This document shows positions 1 through 7,541 of a DNA stretch of 29,364 nt, piece after piece (the first letter of the stretch is position 1; each line of letters begins with the position of its first letter). The notes beneath the pieces were generated by a model. It saw only the letters and a list, made by a program, of their open reading frames with translations. It had not been told where the DNA came from and ran no database searches. The stretch lies in contig JAGCZK010000198.1 in the NCBI GenBank assembly GCA_017960065.1, forward strand, positions 1-29,364, in the 5' to 3' direction. Source of the DNA: Paludibacteraceae bacterium (GTDB taxonomy: Bacteria > Bacteroidota > Bacteroidia > Bacteroidales > Paludibacteraceae). The position numbers were made by a program, and so were the translations under genes.

Positions 1-275
1 AAACCGAAAGCCACTACCGCTTGCTCGAAGTTGGTCTGCAAACGGGCCGGCACCATCAGATCCGCTGCCAGCTGGCCAAAATCGGCTGCCCCATCAAAGG
101 GGATTTGAAATACGGCTTCGCCCGTTCGAACAAAAACGGAGGCATCAGCCTGCACGCCCGCGAAATATCGTTCATCCATCCGGTCAGCAAGCAGGAAATC
201 CGCATTGTCGCCCCCGTGCCGCAGGACGATGCCTTGTGGCGTGCCGTGGAATCGGCCGTCGCCAGCCAGGACTAA
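1..275 (+). CDS. RluA-family RNA pseudouridine synthase, 3' end only
   Basis: The 5' end lies outside the window; the reading frame is open from base 3 to the TAA at 273-275. The visible ~90 residues contain the C-terminal RluA-family signature GRHHQIRCQLAKIGCPIKGD followed by LKYG, then an HARE segment and an HPVS segment usual near the end of these enzymes. The family converts specific uridines of rRNA or tRNA into pseudouridine. The catalytic Asp motif would be upstream and cannot be seen, so the exact RNA target, and therefore a gene symbol, cannot be given. A symmetrical hairpin terminator follows at once, shared with the convergent gene on the other strand. Confidence 0.9.
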   Translation, partial: TESHYRLLEVGLQTGRHHQIRCQLAKIGCPIKGDLKYGFARSNKNGGISLHAREISFIHPVSKQEIRIVAPVPQDDALWRAVESAVASQD

Positions 276-284
276 TTTTAGCTA

Positions 285-331
285 CAAAAAAAAGAGACGG
301 ACTCCAAGCGGAGCAACCGTCTCTTTTTTTG
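285..331. terminator. bidirectional intrinsic terminator
   Basis: The arm 285-300 (A-run then GAGACGG) pairs with 317-331 (CCGTCTC then T-run) around a ~16-nt loop. The A-tract on the left and T-tract on the right make it work in both directions, between the pseudouridine synthase (+) and the small secreted protein (-). Confidence 0.85.
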
Positions 332-352
332 CATATAACAAAAACCTTAAAA

Positions 353-667
353 CTACAAGACAATATGGAAGGTCTCGTTACCGACCTTCAGCAAATAGAC
401 ACCGGCGTTGAGCGAGGCCGTCGGAACGGCGGTCATGCCGATTTTCAAACCACACTCGAGCAGCACATGGCCTTCCGAATCGACCAGCGAGCAAGGAAGC
501 GAACAAGTAGCCTCGACATACACCACCTCGAGCGTTTCGCTTTGGTGAACCGAAACGACGGCGGGGCCAACCGGGCCCATATCCACACGGTCTTCGGCTG
601 CCGCACCCGACCATCCCCCCGCAAGCGCGAGCGTCAGAAAGATGAATTTTGCTACAAACCGTTTCAT
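353..667 (-). CDS. small secreted protein, DUF3244/sorting-domain-like fold
   Basis: This is a 104-residue protein with a clear N-terminal signal peptide (basic MKRFVAK, hydrophobic core, likely cut after GAAA near residue 24). The ~80-residue mature part is rich in predicted beta strands. Its layout (LEVVYVEAT, then LVDSEGHVLLE, then LNAGVYLLKV and a final FHIVL) resembles the small immunoglobulin-like modules of Bacteroidetes, DUF3244 and the type A T9SS C-terminal domain. Here it is the whole protein and not a tail. Three cysteines lie in the middle. No enzyme motif is visible. It is a single-gene unit with its own -7 box 22 nt upstream of the ATG and a shared terminator downstream. The function is unknown and the family call is by pattern only. 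Confidence 0.7.
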   Translation of the reverse strand: MKRFVAKFIFLTLALAGGWSGAAAEDRVDMGPVGPAVVSVHQSETLEVVYVEATCSLPCSLVDSEGHVLLECGLKIGMTAVPTASLNAGVYLLKVGNETFHIVL

Positions 668-689
668 ATCATTTGCGTTTTGAACAATG

Positions 690-697
690 CAAAGATA
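690..697 (-). promoter_or_regulatory. -7 promoter box for the small secreted protein gene
   Basis: On the minus strand this reads TATCTTTG, an exact match to the Bacteroidetes TAnnTTTG box. It lies 22 nt upstream of the ATG at 667. No convincing -33 element was found. Confidence 0.7.
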
Positions 698-980
698 TGT
701 TAAAGATTTTTTAAGTGATGCAGTTTTTTTCGCATTCTTGAAAAAGAGTGGAATATTTCATCAAAATATTTCTCATTATTACAAATTTGTTTCAATTTTA
801 GCTGATTTTTACTGGTGTTTAAAATCTATACAACAATTTCTCAATGCTTCGGCGACCACATCAACGCCCCTCAGTAACAGGATAATCTATACTGCTGATT
901 ATCAGTAAATTTTAATCTTTTTATACATTTTTGCCCATCCAATTAACATTTAAAAACACACCTGCTCAATCGTCTGCCGA

Positions 981-1027
981 AGTTTTGCCCCGGCTGATGG
1001 CTATGCAAAACTGACGGGCAAAGCCGG
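981..1027 (+). other. potential H-type pseudoknot or hairpin of unknown role
   Basis: AGTTTTGC (981-988) and GCAAAACT (1005-1012) form a perfect 8-bp stem with a 16-nt loop. CCGGCT in that loop (990-995) is complementary to AGCCGG downstream (1022-1027), so both stems could form together as a pseudoknot. A near-match -7 box, CATTTTTG, lies at 926-933. The element lies upstream of the esterase promoter at 1109, so it would have to be a separate small RNA or a DNA-level site. Only the complementarity is seen; the function is not known. Confidence 0.35.
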
Positions 1028-1108
1028 CCCAACTTATTTGTAAAAAATGTGGATTACTTCAGCAACACGACAATCGGACAAATTCGCCCAAAATCCGGAA
1101 AAAATCCT

Positions 1109-1116
1109 TAAATTTG
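1109..1116 (+). promoter_or_regulatory. -7 promoter box for the esterase gene
   Basis: TAAATTTG matches TAnnTTTG exactly. It lies 21 nt before the ATG at 1138 and so supports that start over an in-frame TTG at 1114, which falls inside the box. Confidence 0.7.
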
Positions 1117-1137
1117 CAAGTGTTAAAATTCAATCCT

Positions 1138-2316
1138 ATGAAAAAATATCTGTTAGTCATCCTGCTGGCCATCGGCTGCATCGGCACCGCCCTGGCCCAA
1201 CAAAACACCTCGTACCGTGCCGGCGACCTGGTTTCGCCGGTTGTCAACCCCGACGGAACCGTCACCTTCAGCCTCCAAGCCCCCAAAGCCAAGAAAGTCG
1301 AAGTCATCGGCGACTGGGAAGAAGCCGGCGGCTACGGCCTGATGAAGCTCGTCTCGAAAAAAGAAGGCATTTGGTCGTACACCACCCCGGCGCTCAAGTC
1401 CGAAATGTACATGTACCGCTTTATTATCGACGGCGTGACGGTCATCGACCCGCTCAACCCTTTCAGCCGGCGTGACGTGGGCAACATCTTCAGTATCTTT
1501 TATGTGGGGGGTGGCTACGGCGACCTGTACCAAGTGCACGATGTGCCGCACGGCACGGTCGAAACGGTTTGGTACGCTTCGGCCGAAACCCAAGGCCAAC
1601 GCCGCCTGCAAGTATATCTGCCGCCTTCGTACCTGTCCGACAGCCACAAAAGCTACCCGGTTCTCTACTTGCTGCACGGCAGCGGCGGTGACGAAAACGC
1701 CTGGCTCGACCTCGGTCAGATCAACCGCATCATGGACAACCTGATTGCCCAAAAACGCATCCGCGAATTTATCGTCGTATTGCCCAACGGCACCATCAGC
1801 AAGCCTGCCGCCGCTGGCGAAACCAGCGACAACATGGATTTCCGTCCGGTGATGACCCACTTGCTGCCCGACTACAAAAACGGCCGCTACGAGGCTTCGT
1901 TCGACGAGATTGTCGGCTTTGTGGACCGTACCTACCGCACCGACGCCCAACGCCACTCGCGCGCCATTGCCGGTTTGTCGATGGGCGGCTTTCACACTTG
2001 GATGATCGGCCTCAACCACCCGCAACTGTTCGACTACTACGGCCTGTTTTCGGCCGGCTTGGACCTGAATATCGGTCAGAAACCCTTTGCCGCCTACAGC
2101 AACTACGAGCAGAAACAGACGACATTCAAAAATTCGGGCTACCAACTGTTCTGGATTGCCTGCGGTACCGACGATTTCCTCTACAACATCAACACCGAGT
2201 TCCGCAAACAGCTCGACGAAAAAAAGATTCCGTACCAGTACCGCGAATCGACCCGCGGCCACCTCTGGATCAACTGGCGTGAGTATTTCGTGGAGTTCGT
2301 GGAGAAACTGTTCTGA
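1138..2316 (+). CDS. secreted CBM48-esterase (feruloyl-esterase/esterase D type)
   Basis: This 392-residue protein has a signal peptide (MKKYLLV..., probably cut after GTALA near residue 20), a CBM48/E-set-like beta domain at about 28-125 (TVTFSLQAPKAKKVEVIGDW), then an alpha/beta-hydrolase esterase domain. The nucleophile elbow GLSMGG gives Ser281. The likely acid is in CGTDD (Asp345/346) and the base is His375 in RGHLW. The LLHGSGG segment supplies the oxyanion-hole region. The architecture matches CE1-type enzymes that remove feruloyl or acetyl groups from plant polysaccharides, or the related enterochelin-esterase-like group; the substrate is inferred. There is no T9SS tail, so it is probably periplasmic. 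It is a single-gene unit with no SusC/SusD neighbours. Confidence 0.88.
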   Translation: MKKYLLVILLAIGCIGTALAQQNTSYRAGDLVSPVVNPDGTVTFSLQAPKAKKVEVIGDWEEAGGYGLMKLVSKKEGIWSYTTPALKSEMYMYRFIIDGVTVIDPLNPFSRRDVGNIFSIFYVGGGYGDLYQVHDVPHGTVETVWYASAETQGQRRLQVYLPPSYLSDSHKSYPVLYLLHGSGGDENAWLDLGQINRIMDNLIAQKRIREFIVVLPNGTISKPAAAGETSDNMDFRPVMTHLLPDYKNGRYEASFDEIVGFVDRTYRTDAQRHSRAIAGLSMGGFHTWMIGLNHPQLFDYYGLFSAGLDLNIGQKPFAAYSNYEQKQTTFKNSGYQLFWIACGTDDFLYNINTEFRKQLDEKKIPYQYRESTRGHLWINWREYFVEFVEKLF

Positions 2317-2332
2317 AAAGGAACTATCCGAT

Positions 2333-2372
2333 AAAAAAAAGGCGGCCCACACAATGTGAGCCGCTTTTTTTT
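2333..2372. terminator. bidirectional intrinsic terminator
   Basis: An A-run (2333-2340), GCGGC, an inner CACA/TGTG pair and GCCGC, followed by a T-run (2365-2372), form a symmetrical hairpin between the convergent esterase (+) and qmcA-like (-) genes. Confidence 0.87.
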
Positions 2373-2391
2373 GTGTAGGGCAAGCCGAAAC

Positions 2392-3354
2392 TTATGACTT
2401 GTTGAACATTTCTTTGAGCGTACCCAGCGAGCCCAGCACACCAGTCGCTTCGTAGGGGATATACACCGTTTTGTTGTCCTGACCCGACGCCATTTCCTTC
2501 AGGCCGTCGATGTACTTGATCGCCAACAGGTAGTTGACCGGATCGGCCCCCTTGATGGCGGCCACCGAATCGGCCACCTGCTTGATGGCCTTGGCTTCGG
2601 CTTCGGCCTGGAGCACTTGGGCTTGGGCCTGGCCTTCGGCCGTCAGGATGCGCGCCTGTTTTTCGGCTTCGGCCGCATTGATTTCGGCCATCTTCTCACC
2701 TTCGGATTTCAGAATCGCCGACTGCTTTTCGCCCTCGGCCTTCAAAATTTCGGCACGACGGTCGCGTTCGGCCTGCATCTGTTTCTCCATGGCGGTACGG
2801 ATGCTTTCGGGAGGCGTAATATCCTGTAACTCAACACGGTTCACCTTGACACCCCATTTGTTGGTGGCGTCGTCGAGCACCGTGCGCAACTTGGAGTTGA
2901 TGGTGTCGCGCGAAGTCAGGGTTTCGTCGAGTTCCATTTCGCCCACCACGTTACGCAGCGTGGTCTGGGTCAGTTTTTCGATGGCCATCGGCAAGTTCTT
3001 GATTTCGTACACCGACTTGACCGGATCGACCACCTGGAAATAAAGCAGGGCGTTGATTTCGGTCATGACATTGTCTTTCGTAATCACACTCTGCTTGTCG
3101 AAGTCATAGACCTGCTCGCGCATATCGATGCGGTTGACCATACGGATGGCCCCCGACGGCATACGGGCCGAGGTGTCCTTGGCACGTTCGACAATGGGCA
3201 GAATCACATTGATACCCGCCTGCAAGGTGCGGTTGTACCGGCCGAGCCGTTCGACGATAATGGTTTCGGACTGCGATACGATTTTGATGCCGCGCAAGAC
3301 ATAAATCAGGACCACGACAACAATAAACAACAAAATTAAACTGGCTACACTCAT
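2392..3354 (-). CDS. qmcA: SPFH/band 7 membrane protein (QmcA/stomatin-like)
   Basis: This is a 320-residue protein with one N-terminal membrane segment (about 3-20), the SPFH/band 7 domain (IKIVSQSETIIVERLGRYNR through about residue 200), and a long Ala/Glu/Lys-rich coiled coil (about 190-265, repeated AEGEKQ-type heptads). It ends in a short tail containing VNYLLAIKYIDGL. Such proteins form large ring-like assemblies at membranes and are linked to membrane microdomains or protein quality control. It lies 29 bp downstream of an NfeD-like gene. The same pairing is seen in E. coli (qmcA with ybbJ) and supports both calls. The precise cellular role is not established. Confidence 0.9.
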   Translation of the reverse strand: MSVASLILLFIVVVVLIYVLRGIKIVSQSETIIVERLGRYNRTLQAGINVILPIVERAKDTSARMPSGAIRMVNRIDMREQVYDFDKQSVITKDNVMTEINALLYFQVVDPVKSVYEIKNLPMAIEKLTQTTLRNVVGEMELDETLTSRDTINSKLRTVLDDATNKWGVKVNRVELQDITPPESIRTAMEKQMQAERDRRAEILKAEGEKQSAILKSEGEKMAEINAAEAEKQARILTAEGQAQAQVLQAEAEAKAIKQVADSVAAIKGADPVNYLLAIKYIDGLKEMASGQDNKTVYIPYEATGVLGSLGTLKEMFNKS

Positions 3355-3383
3355 AAATACAACTGTTTATTGGGGTTAAAAAT

Positions 3384-3830
3384 TCAGGATTTCTCTTTGA
3401 CGGTCACCACCAGGCTGTCGCGCGAAAGCACCTCGACCTCGACGCCTTTTTCGATCCGGCTGCCGGTCGCCGACACCGCCTTCCAGTCGTCGCCGTCAAT
3501 CGCGACACGACCGGTATGCGCTTGCGGGTCAATCGTTTCGGAAACCAGCCCCGTCCGACCAATCAGCGCGTCGGCATTGGTTTTGAACTCGTCTTCGCGA
3601 CGGGTCAGGAACTTGAGGGCGACCGGGCGAACAAACACGAGGAACAGCACCGAGCCGACGGCAAAAATCAGCAACTGCCAGGTAAGCCCCAATCCGCAAT
3701 AGGCGGCCAGGGCCGAAAACGCGGCGGCGATGCCGAAACCCAGCACTCCGAATCCGGCTGTCACCAACTCGAGCAGTACCAGCAAAACCGAGGCAATCAG
3801 CCACCAATGATAGGGTTCCAATTCAAACAT
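3384..3830 (-). CDS. NfeD-like (YbbJ-type) membrane protein, partner of QmcA
   Basis: About 148 residues from the ATG at 3830. Two or three hydrophobic segments (YHWWLIASVLLVLLELVTAG; a Gly/Ala-rich segment; WQLLIFAVGSVLFLVFV) precede a small OB-fold domain (LIGRTGLVSETIDP, then GRVAIDGDDWKAVS, then GVEVEVLSRD), the standard NfeD layout. An upstream in-frame ATG at 3845 would add five residues but sits only 10 nt from the -7 box, leaving almost no leader. The start at 3830 also fits homologues that begin just before the Trp-rich helix. NfeD proteins bind the tails of SPFH partners. This is the first gene of the two-gene unit with qmcA. Confidence 0.87.
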   Translation of the reverse strand: MFELEPYHWWLIASVLLVLLELVTAGFGVLGFGIAAAFSALAAYCGLGLTWQLLIFAVGSVLFLVFVRPVALKFLTRREDEFKTNADALIGRTGLVSETIDPQAHTGRVAIDGDDWKAVSATGSRIEKGVEVEVLSRDSLVVTVKEKS

Positions 3831-3855
3831 AGTTTTCTCAATCATTTAGTTCGTA

Positions 3856-3863
3856 CAAATTTA
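3856..3863 (-). promoter_or_regulatory. -7 promoter box for the nfeD-like/qmcA unit
   Basis: On the minus strand this reads TAAATTTG, an exact TAnnTTTG match. It is 10 nt from the upstream ATG (3845) and 25 nt from the preferred ATG (3830). Confidence 0.65.
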
Positions 3864-3929
3864 TAAAAATCCATGCATTTTTGCAAAACAAAAAACACAA
3901 AATATCCTAAATAATCGCAATATAATGCG

Positions 3930-3937
3930 TATCTTTG
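3930..3937 (+). promoter_or_regulatory. -7 promoter box for the pullulanase unit
   Basis: TATCTTTG matches TAnnTTTG exactly. It lies downstream of an in-frame ATG at 3925, which therefore cannot be the start for transcripts from this promoter. The ATG at 3967 lies 29 nt beyond the box. Confidence 0.75.
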
Positions 3938-3966
3938 CACCCAATAAAGCACTTTCGACACCGACT

Positions 3967-5913
3967 ATGTCAAGCCCCGCCACGTACAACTCTTTTGAAG
4001 AATATCCGACCTACGACGCTCACGACCTCGAGCTGTTGTACACCCCTCAAAAATCAACCTTTAAAATTTGGTCACCCGTAGCCGAATCCGTCCGACTCCG
4101 CCTCTACGACGAGGGGTTGGGAGGCACCGCCTTCGCCGTGCACCCCATGGAGTCCGAAAGCAACGGCACCTGGGCCTGCGAAGTGAACGCCGACCTTATC
4201 GGCAAGTTCTACACCTTCCAAGTCAAATATGAGGGCGAATGGCTGAACGAAACGCCCGGCATCTATGCGAAAGCCGTCGGCGTGTCGGGCAAGCGGGCCG
4301 CCATCATCGACCTGCGCCAGACCAACCCCGCAGGCTGGGAAAACGATCGCCGGCCCGAGCTGAAGGAGGCCACCGACGCCATCTTGTACGAAATCCATGT
4401 CCGCGACTTTTCGGCCGACCCCGAAGGCGGCATGCAGCACCGCGGCAAGTTCCTGGCCTTTACCGAAACCGGCACCACCAACCCTTACGGGCAAAAGACG
4501 GGACTCGACCACCTGACCGAGTTGGGCATCACCCACATCCACCTCATGCCGGCCTTCGACTTCGCCACCATCGACGAAACCAAGCCCGACAGCGGCAAAT
4601 ACAACTGGGGCTACGACCCGGCCAACTACAACGTGCCCGAAGGCAGCTATTCGACCGATCCGACCGACCCCTACTGCCGCATCCGCGAATTCAAGCAGAT
4701 GATTCAGGCCCTGCACAGCCGCGGCATCCGCGTGGTGATGGACGTGGTCTATAACCACACCTACCACACGGCCGAATCCAACTTCAACCAACTGGTACCC
4801 GACTACTACTACCGTCAAAACGCCGACGGCAGCTACTCCAATGCGTCGGGCTGCGGCAACGAAACCGCCTCCGAGCGCCCCATGGTACGCCGGTTCATCG
4901 TCGATTCGGTCCGCTATTGGGCCACCGAATACCACATCGACGGCTTCCGCTTCGACCTGATGGCTATCCACGACGTCGAAACGATGAACGCCGTGCGCCG
5001 CGCCCTCGATGAAATCGACCCCAGCCTGCTCATCTACGGCGAAGGCTGGACCGCCGGCGACTCGCCCCTGCCCTACGAAATGCGCGCCGTCAAGCAGCAC
5101 CTCGACCGCATGCCGGGAATCGCCGCTTTCAGCGACGATTTGCGCGACGCCCTCAAAGGCACCTGGGCCAACGCCCACGAATGCGGCTTCGCCGCCGGCC
5201 ACCAGGGCTACGACGAGTCGGTCAAGTTCGGCGTGGTGGCCGCCACACCGCACGACCGCATCCACTACGGGCTGATCAACTATTCGAACGCCCCCTACGC
5301 CAGCGAGCCCTCGCAGGTCATCAACTACGTGTCGTGCCACGACGACCTCTGCCTGTACGACAAGCTGGCCTACTCGGCCCCCTACGGCACCCAGCCCAAC
5401 GAAATGCGCCGCTACATCCGTCTGGCCCAGACCATTATCTTTACGTCGCAGGGCATTCCGTTCATGTATGGAGGCGAAGAGTTGTCGCGCACCAAAAAAG
5501 GCATCCACAACTCGTACCAGTCGCCCGACAGCATCAACCAGCTCTACTGGGGCCAGAAAAAGACCGAAGAGGCGATGTTTGTCTATTACAAAAGTCTGAT
5601 ACAGCTGCGCCGCCGGCATCCGGCCTTCCGCCTGCCTCGGACCCAGCTGCTGCAGCAGCACCTGCACTTTATCGACACCCGCCAAGCCTGCGTCGTGTCG
5701 TTCGTCCTCGAAAATCACGCTGGAGGCGACCCTTGGGAGCGCATTCTGGTCGTCTATAACGGCAACCGCCACACCATCAGCCTCGACATTCCGCGCGACA
5801 ACTGGATGGTGGCCTGCAACGGCGAAGAAATTCGCGAAAACGGCATCTTCAAATGGAACAGCCAGACCTTGTCCGTTCCCGCCTCGTCGGCCATGATATT
5901 ATTCAAACCATGA
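3967..5913 (+). CDS. pulA: type I pullulanase (GH13_14)
   Basis: This 648-residue enzyme hydrolyses alpha-1,6 branch points of pullulan, starch or glycogen. An N-terminal CBM48-type domain (STFKIWSPVAESVRLRLY) is followed by the GH13 barrel. The type I signature YNWGYDP is at 212-218. Conserved regions are DVVYNH (259-264), GFRFD with nucleophile Asp330, GEGW with acid/base Glu359, and SCHD with His458-Asp459. There is no signal peptide, so it is probably cytosolic, acting on glycogen or imported oligosaccharides. The start at 3967 was chosen because an upstream in-frame ATG at 3925 precedes the -7 box. Its TGA overlaps the ATG of the nif3-like gene (ATGA), suggesting translational coupling. 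Confidence 0.95.
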   Translation: MSSPATYNSFEEYPTYDAHDLELLYTPQKSTFKIWSPVAESVRLRLYDEGLGGTAFAVHPMESESNGTWACEVNADLIGKFYTFQVKYEGEWLNETPGIYAKAVGVSGKRAAIIDLRQTNPAGWENDRRPELKEATDAILYEIHVRDFSADPEGGMQHRGKFLAFTETGTTNPYGQKTGLDHLTELGITHIHLMPAFDFATIDETKPDSGKYNWGYDPANYNVPEGSYSTDPTDPYCRIREFKQMIQALHSRGIRVVMDVVYNHTYHTAESNFNQLVPDYYYRQNADGSYSNASGCGNETASERPMVRRFIVDSVRYWATEYHIDGFRFDLMAIHDVETMNAVRRALDEIDPSLLIYGEGWTAGDSPLPYEMRAVKQHLDRMPGIAAFSDDLRDALKGTWANAHECGFAAGHQGYDESVKFGVVAATPHDRIHYGLINYSNAPYASEPSQVINYVSCHDDLCLYDKLAYSAPYGTQPNEMRRYIRLAQTIIFTSQGIPFMYGGEELSRTKKGIHNSYQSPDSINQLYWGQKKTEEAMFVYYKSLIQLRRRHPAFRLPRTQLLQQHLHFIDTRQACVVSFVLENHAGGDPWERILVVYNGNRHTISLDIPRDNWMVACNGEEIRENGIFKWNSQTLSVPASSAMILFKP

Positions 5914-6689
5914 TCCGAATCCAAGACATCATCGACTGCATCGAAAGCCAGGTGCCCCGCCACCTGCAAGACAGCTGGGACAACAGCGGCTGGCAAATCG
6001 GCCCGCTGTCGGAGACCTGTAGCGGCGTTTTGCTTTGCCTCGACCTCAACCCGCAGGTCATTGGCGAAGCCCGCCAGCAAGGCTGCAACCTCATCATCGC
6101 CCACCACCCGCTGATTTTCAAAGGACTCAAGCGCATCGACGACACGAGTCTGGCCGGCGAGTGCGCCCTGCGCGCCATCGAGGCGGGCATCAGCGTCTAT
6201 GCCGCCCACACCTCGCTCGACCGCGCCCCGCTTTTGGGCGTCAGCCGCCGCATCGCCGACAAGCTGCACTGGCAGGTCAGCGGCCCGCTCGAAGACAGCG
6301 AACCCGGCTACGGAGTGCTGGCCGAAACCGACCGGCCGACCCCGCTGAAAGAGGTCCTGACCCACATCAAAAACGTCTTCGGTTGCCAATACATCCGGCA
6401 CAACGCGGCCGATTTGGACCGGCAGGTGCAGCGCATCGCCATCTGCAGTGGCTCGGGGGCCGAATTCATCGCCCAGGCCCATGCGCGCCATGCCGACGCC
6501 TACCTGACCGGCGACCTCAAACACCACGCGTTTACCGAAGCTCCGAAGGGGCTGATTCTCCTCGATATGGGGCATTATGAATCGGAACAATGTACAAAAG
6601 AGATTTTTTTTGAATTAATATCAAAAAAATTCCCTACATTTGCAGTCTATTTTGCAAAGGAAGATATCAACCCGATCCAATATTTCTAA
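5910..6689 (+). CDS. Nif3-like dinuclear metal centre protein (short form)
   Basis: This 259-residue protein has the Nif3/YbgI metal-site motifs: IIAHHPLIFKGLKRID, then YAAHTSLD, and near the end TGDLKHH and DMGHYESE. The family forms toroidal hexamers with two metal ions per subunit; a role as GTP cyclohydrolase-like hydrolase or metal-binding factor has been suggested but is not settled. Many Bacteroidetes members are ~360 residues with a PII-like insert; here that insert is missing, as in E. coli YbgI. The start overlaps the pulA stop. The last ~25 codons switch to AT-rich codons (TTA, ATA, TCA) because they contain the promoter of the next gene. It neighbours the zinc-ribbon gene, a pairing common in the phylum. 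Confidence 0.9.
   Translation: MIRIQDIIDCIESQVPRHLQDSWDNSGWQIGPLSETCSGVLLCLDLNPQVIGEARQQGCNLIIAHHPLIFKGLKRIDDTSLAGECALRAIEAGISVYAAHTSLDRAPLLGVSRRIADKLHWQVSGPLEDSEPGYGVLAETDRPTPLKEVLTHIKNVFGCQYIRHNAADLDRQVQRIAICSGSGAEFIAQAHARHADAYLTGDLKHHAFTEAPKGLILLDMGHYESEQCTKEIFFELISKKFPTFAVYFAKEDINPIQYF
6635..6642 (+). promoter_or_regulatory. -7 promoter box inside the nif3-like gene, for the zinc-ribbon gene
   Basis: TACATTTG matches TAnnTTTG exactly and encodes part of the Pro-Thr-Phe-Ala residues near the Nif3 C-terminus. A TTTG at 6609-6612, 22 nt upstream, is a possible -33 element. The zinc-ribbon ATG is 58 nt downstream. Confidence 0.65.
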
Positions 6690-6700
6690 AACCCGAAATT

Positions 6701-7462
6701 ATGGCAGAAAAAGAAACGGAAAACAAAGAAATGTCTGTGGAAGACAAACTCAAAGCCCTGTATCAACTCCAAACCATCGTCAGCAAGATTGACAAAATCA
6801 AGATTCTGCGCGGTGAGCTTCCGTTCGAGGTACAAGACTTGGAAGACGAAATTGTCGGCTTGCAGACCCGTATTTCGAACAACTCGGCCGAAGTGACCAA
6901 ATTGCAGGCGGCCATCGTGGAGAAAAACCAGATCATCACCACCGCCCAAGAAAATATCAGCCGTTACGAAACCCAAATCGACAACGTGCGCAACAACCGC
7001 GAGTTCGACCATCTGACCAAAGAAATCGAGTTTGAGAAACTCGAAATCGAGCTGGCCAACAAAAACATCCGCGAAATCAACGCCCGCATCGAGCAAACCA
7101 AAGAGGCGCAGCAATCCGCTTCGACCAGTCTGGAAGAAAAGAACGCCATCCTGGCCGAGAAGAAAGAGGAACTCGACGAGATTATCGTGGAGACCAAACA
7201 GGAAGAAGAAAAACTGCGCGAAGAGGCCAAAGCCGTTGAGACGCAAATCGAACCGCGTCTGCTGCAAGCCTTCAAACGTATCCACAAAAACGCCCGCAAC
7301 GGCTTGGCCGTCGTTTACATCCAACGCGACGCCTGCGGCGGTTGCTTCAACAAAATCCCGGCCCAACGCCAGATGGACATCAAGCTCCGCAAAAAAATCA
7401 TCGTTTGCGAGCACTGCGGCCGCATTCTGATCGACCCGGATTTGGCCGGCGTCACCGAATAA
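6701..7462 (+). CDS. coiled-coil protein with C4 zinc ribbon (COG1579 type)
   Basis: This 253-residue protein has a long, highly charged coiled coil (about 10-190, rich in Glu, Lys and Ile/Leu heptads) ending in a C4 zinc ribbon. The ribbon has two CxxC pairs, CGGC and CEHC, separated by a basic stretch (NKIPAQRQ...KLRKKII). This is the CT398/COG1579 architecture, a widespread but poorly understood family proposed to act in nucleic-acid or secretion-related contexts; no enzyme site is visible. It follows the nif3-like gene by 11 bp but has its own -7 box inside that gene, so it can be expressed alone or as the third gene of the pulA unit. A strong terminator follows. Confidence 0.9.
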   Translation: MAEKETENKEMSVEDKLKALYQLQTIVSKIDKIKILRGELPFEVQDLEDEIVGLQTRISNNSAEVTKLQAAIVEKNQIITTAQENISRYETQIDNVRNNREFDHLTKEIEFEKLEIELANKNIREINARIEQTKEAQQSASTSLEEKNAILAEKKEELDEIIVETKQEEEKLREEAKAVETQIEPRLLQAFKRIHKNARNGLAVVYIQRDACGGCFNKIPAQRQMDIKLRKKIIVCEHCGRILIDPDLAGVTE

Positions 7463-7483
7463 GCAGTCACATTATTCGCATAT

Positions 7484-7522
7484 AAAAAAAATCTCTTGCC
7501 AGTGCGGCAAGAGATTTTTTTT
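7484..7522. terminator. bidirectional intrinsic terminator
   Basis: A perfect 17-bp stem (AAAAAAATCTCTTGCC and neighbours, 7484-7500, with the mirror 7506-7522) with a 5-nt loop lies between the convergent zinc-ribbon (+) and cytidylate-kinase-like (-) genes. Confidence 0.92.
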
Positions 7523-7541
7523 GTGTCGGTAACGCCCGGTA

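Larger units (their letters stand above)
668..1137. other. 470-bp intergenic region, AT-rich, no gene recognised
   Basis: This is the divergent gap between the small secreted protein (-) and the esterase (+). Apart from the two -7 boxes it holds the 10-bp palindrome ACAAATTTGT at 781-790 and a potential H-type pseudoknot at 981-1027. A 73-codon reading frame at 687-908 has AT-rich, low-complexity composition unlike the genes here and is not accepted. No tRNA or known riboswitch was recognised. Confidence 0.6.

Noticed and set aside
687..908. 73-codon frame in the gap before the esterase
   Set aside because: AT-rich non-coding composition, overlaps the opposite-strand promoter, and has no recognisable motif.
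1153..2352. 399-codon open frame antisense to the esterase
   Set aside because: Runs through the shared terminator and mirrors codon bias of the esterase.
3331..3338. Minus-strand TAATTTTG box inside the start of qmcA
   Set aside because: It falls in the codons of the N-terminal membrane segment, downstream of the qmcA start on the coding strand, so it could not drive qmcA; probably a chance match.
4072..5772. 566-codon open frame antisense to the pullulanase gene
   Set aside because: Its Val/Gly/Ala-rich composition is the mirror of GC-rich codons on the other strand, with no recognisable domain; the pullulanase is certain.
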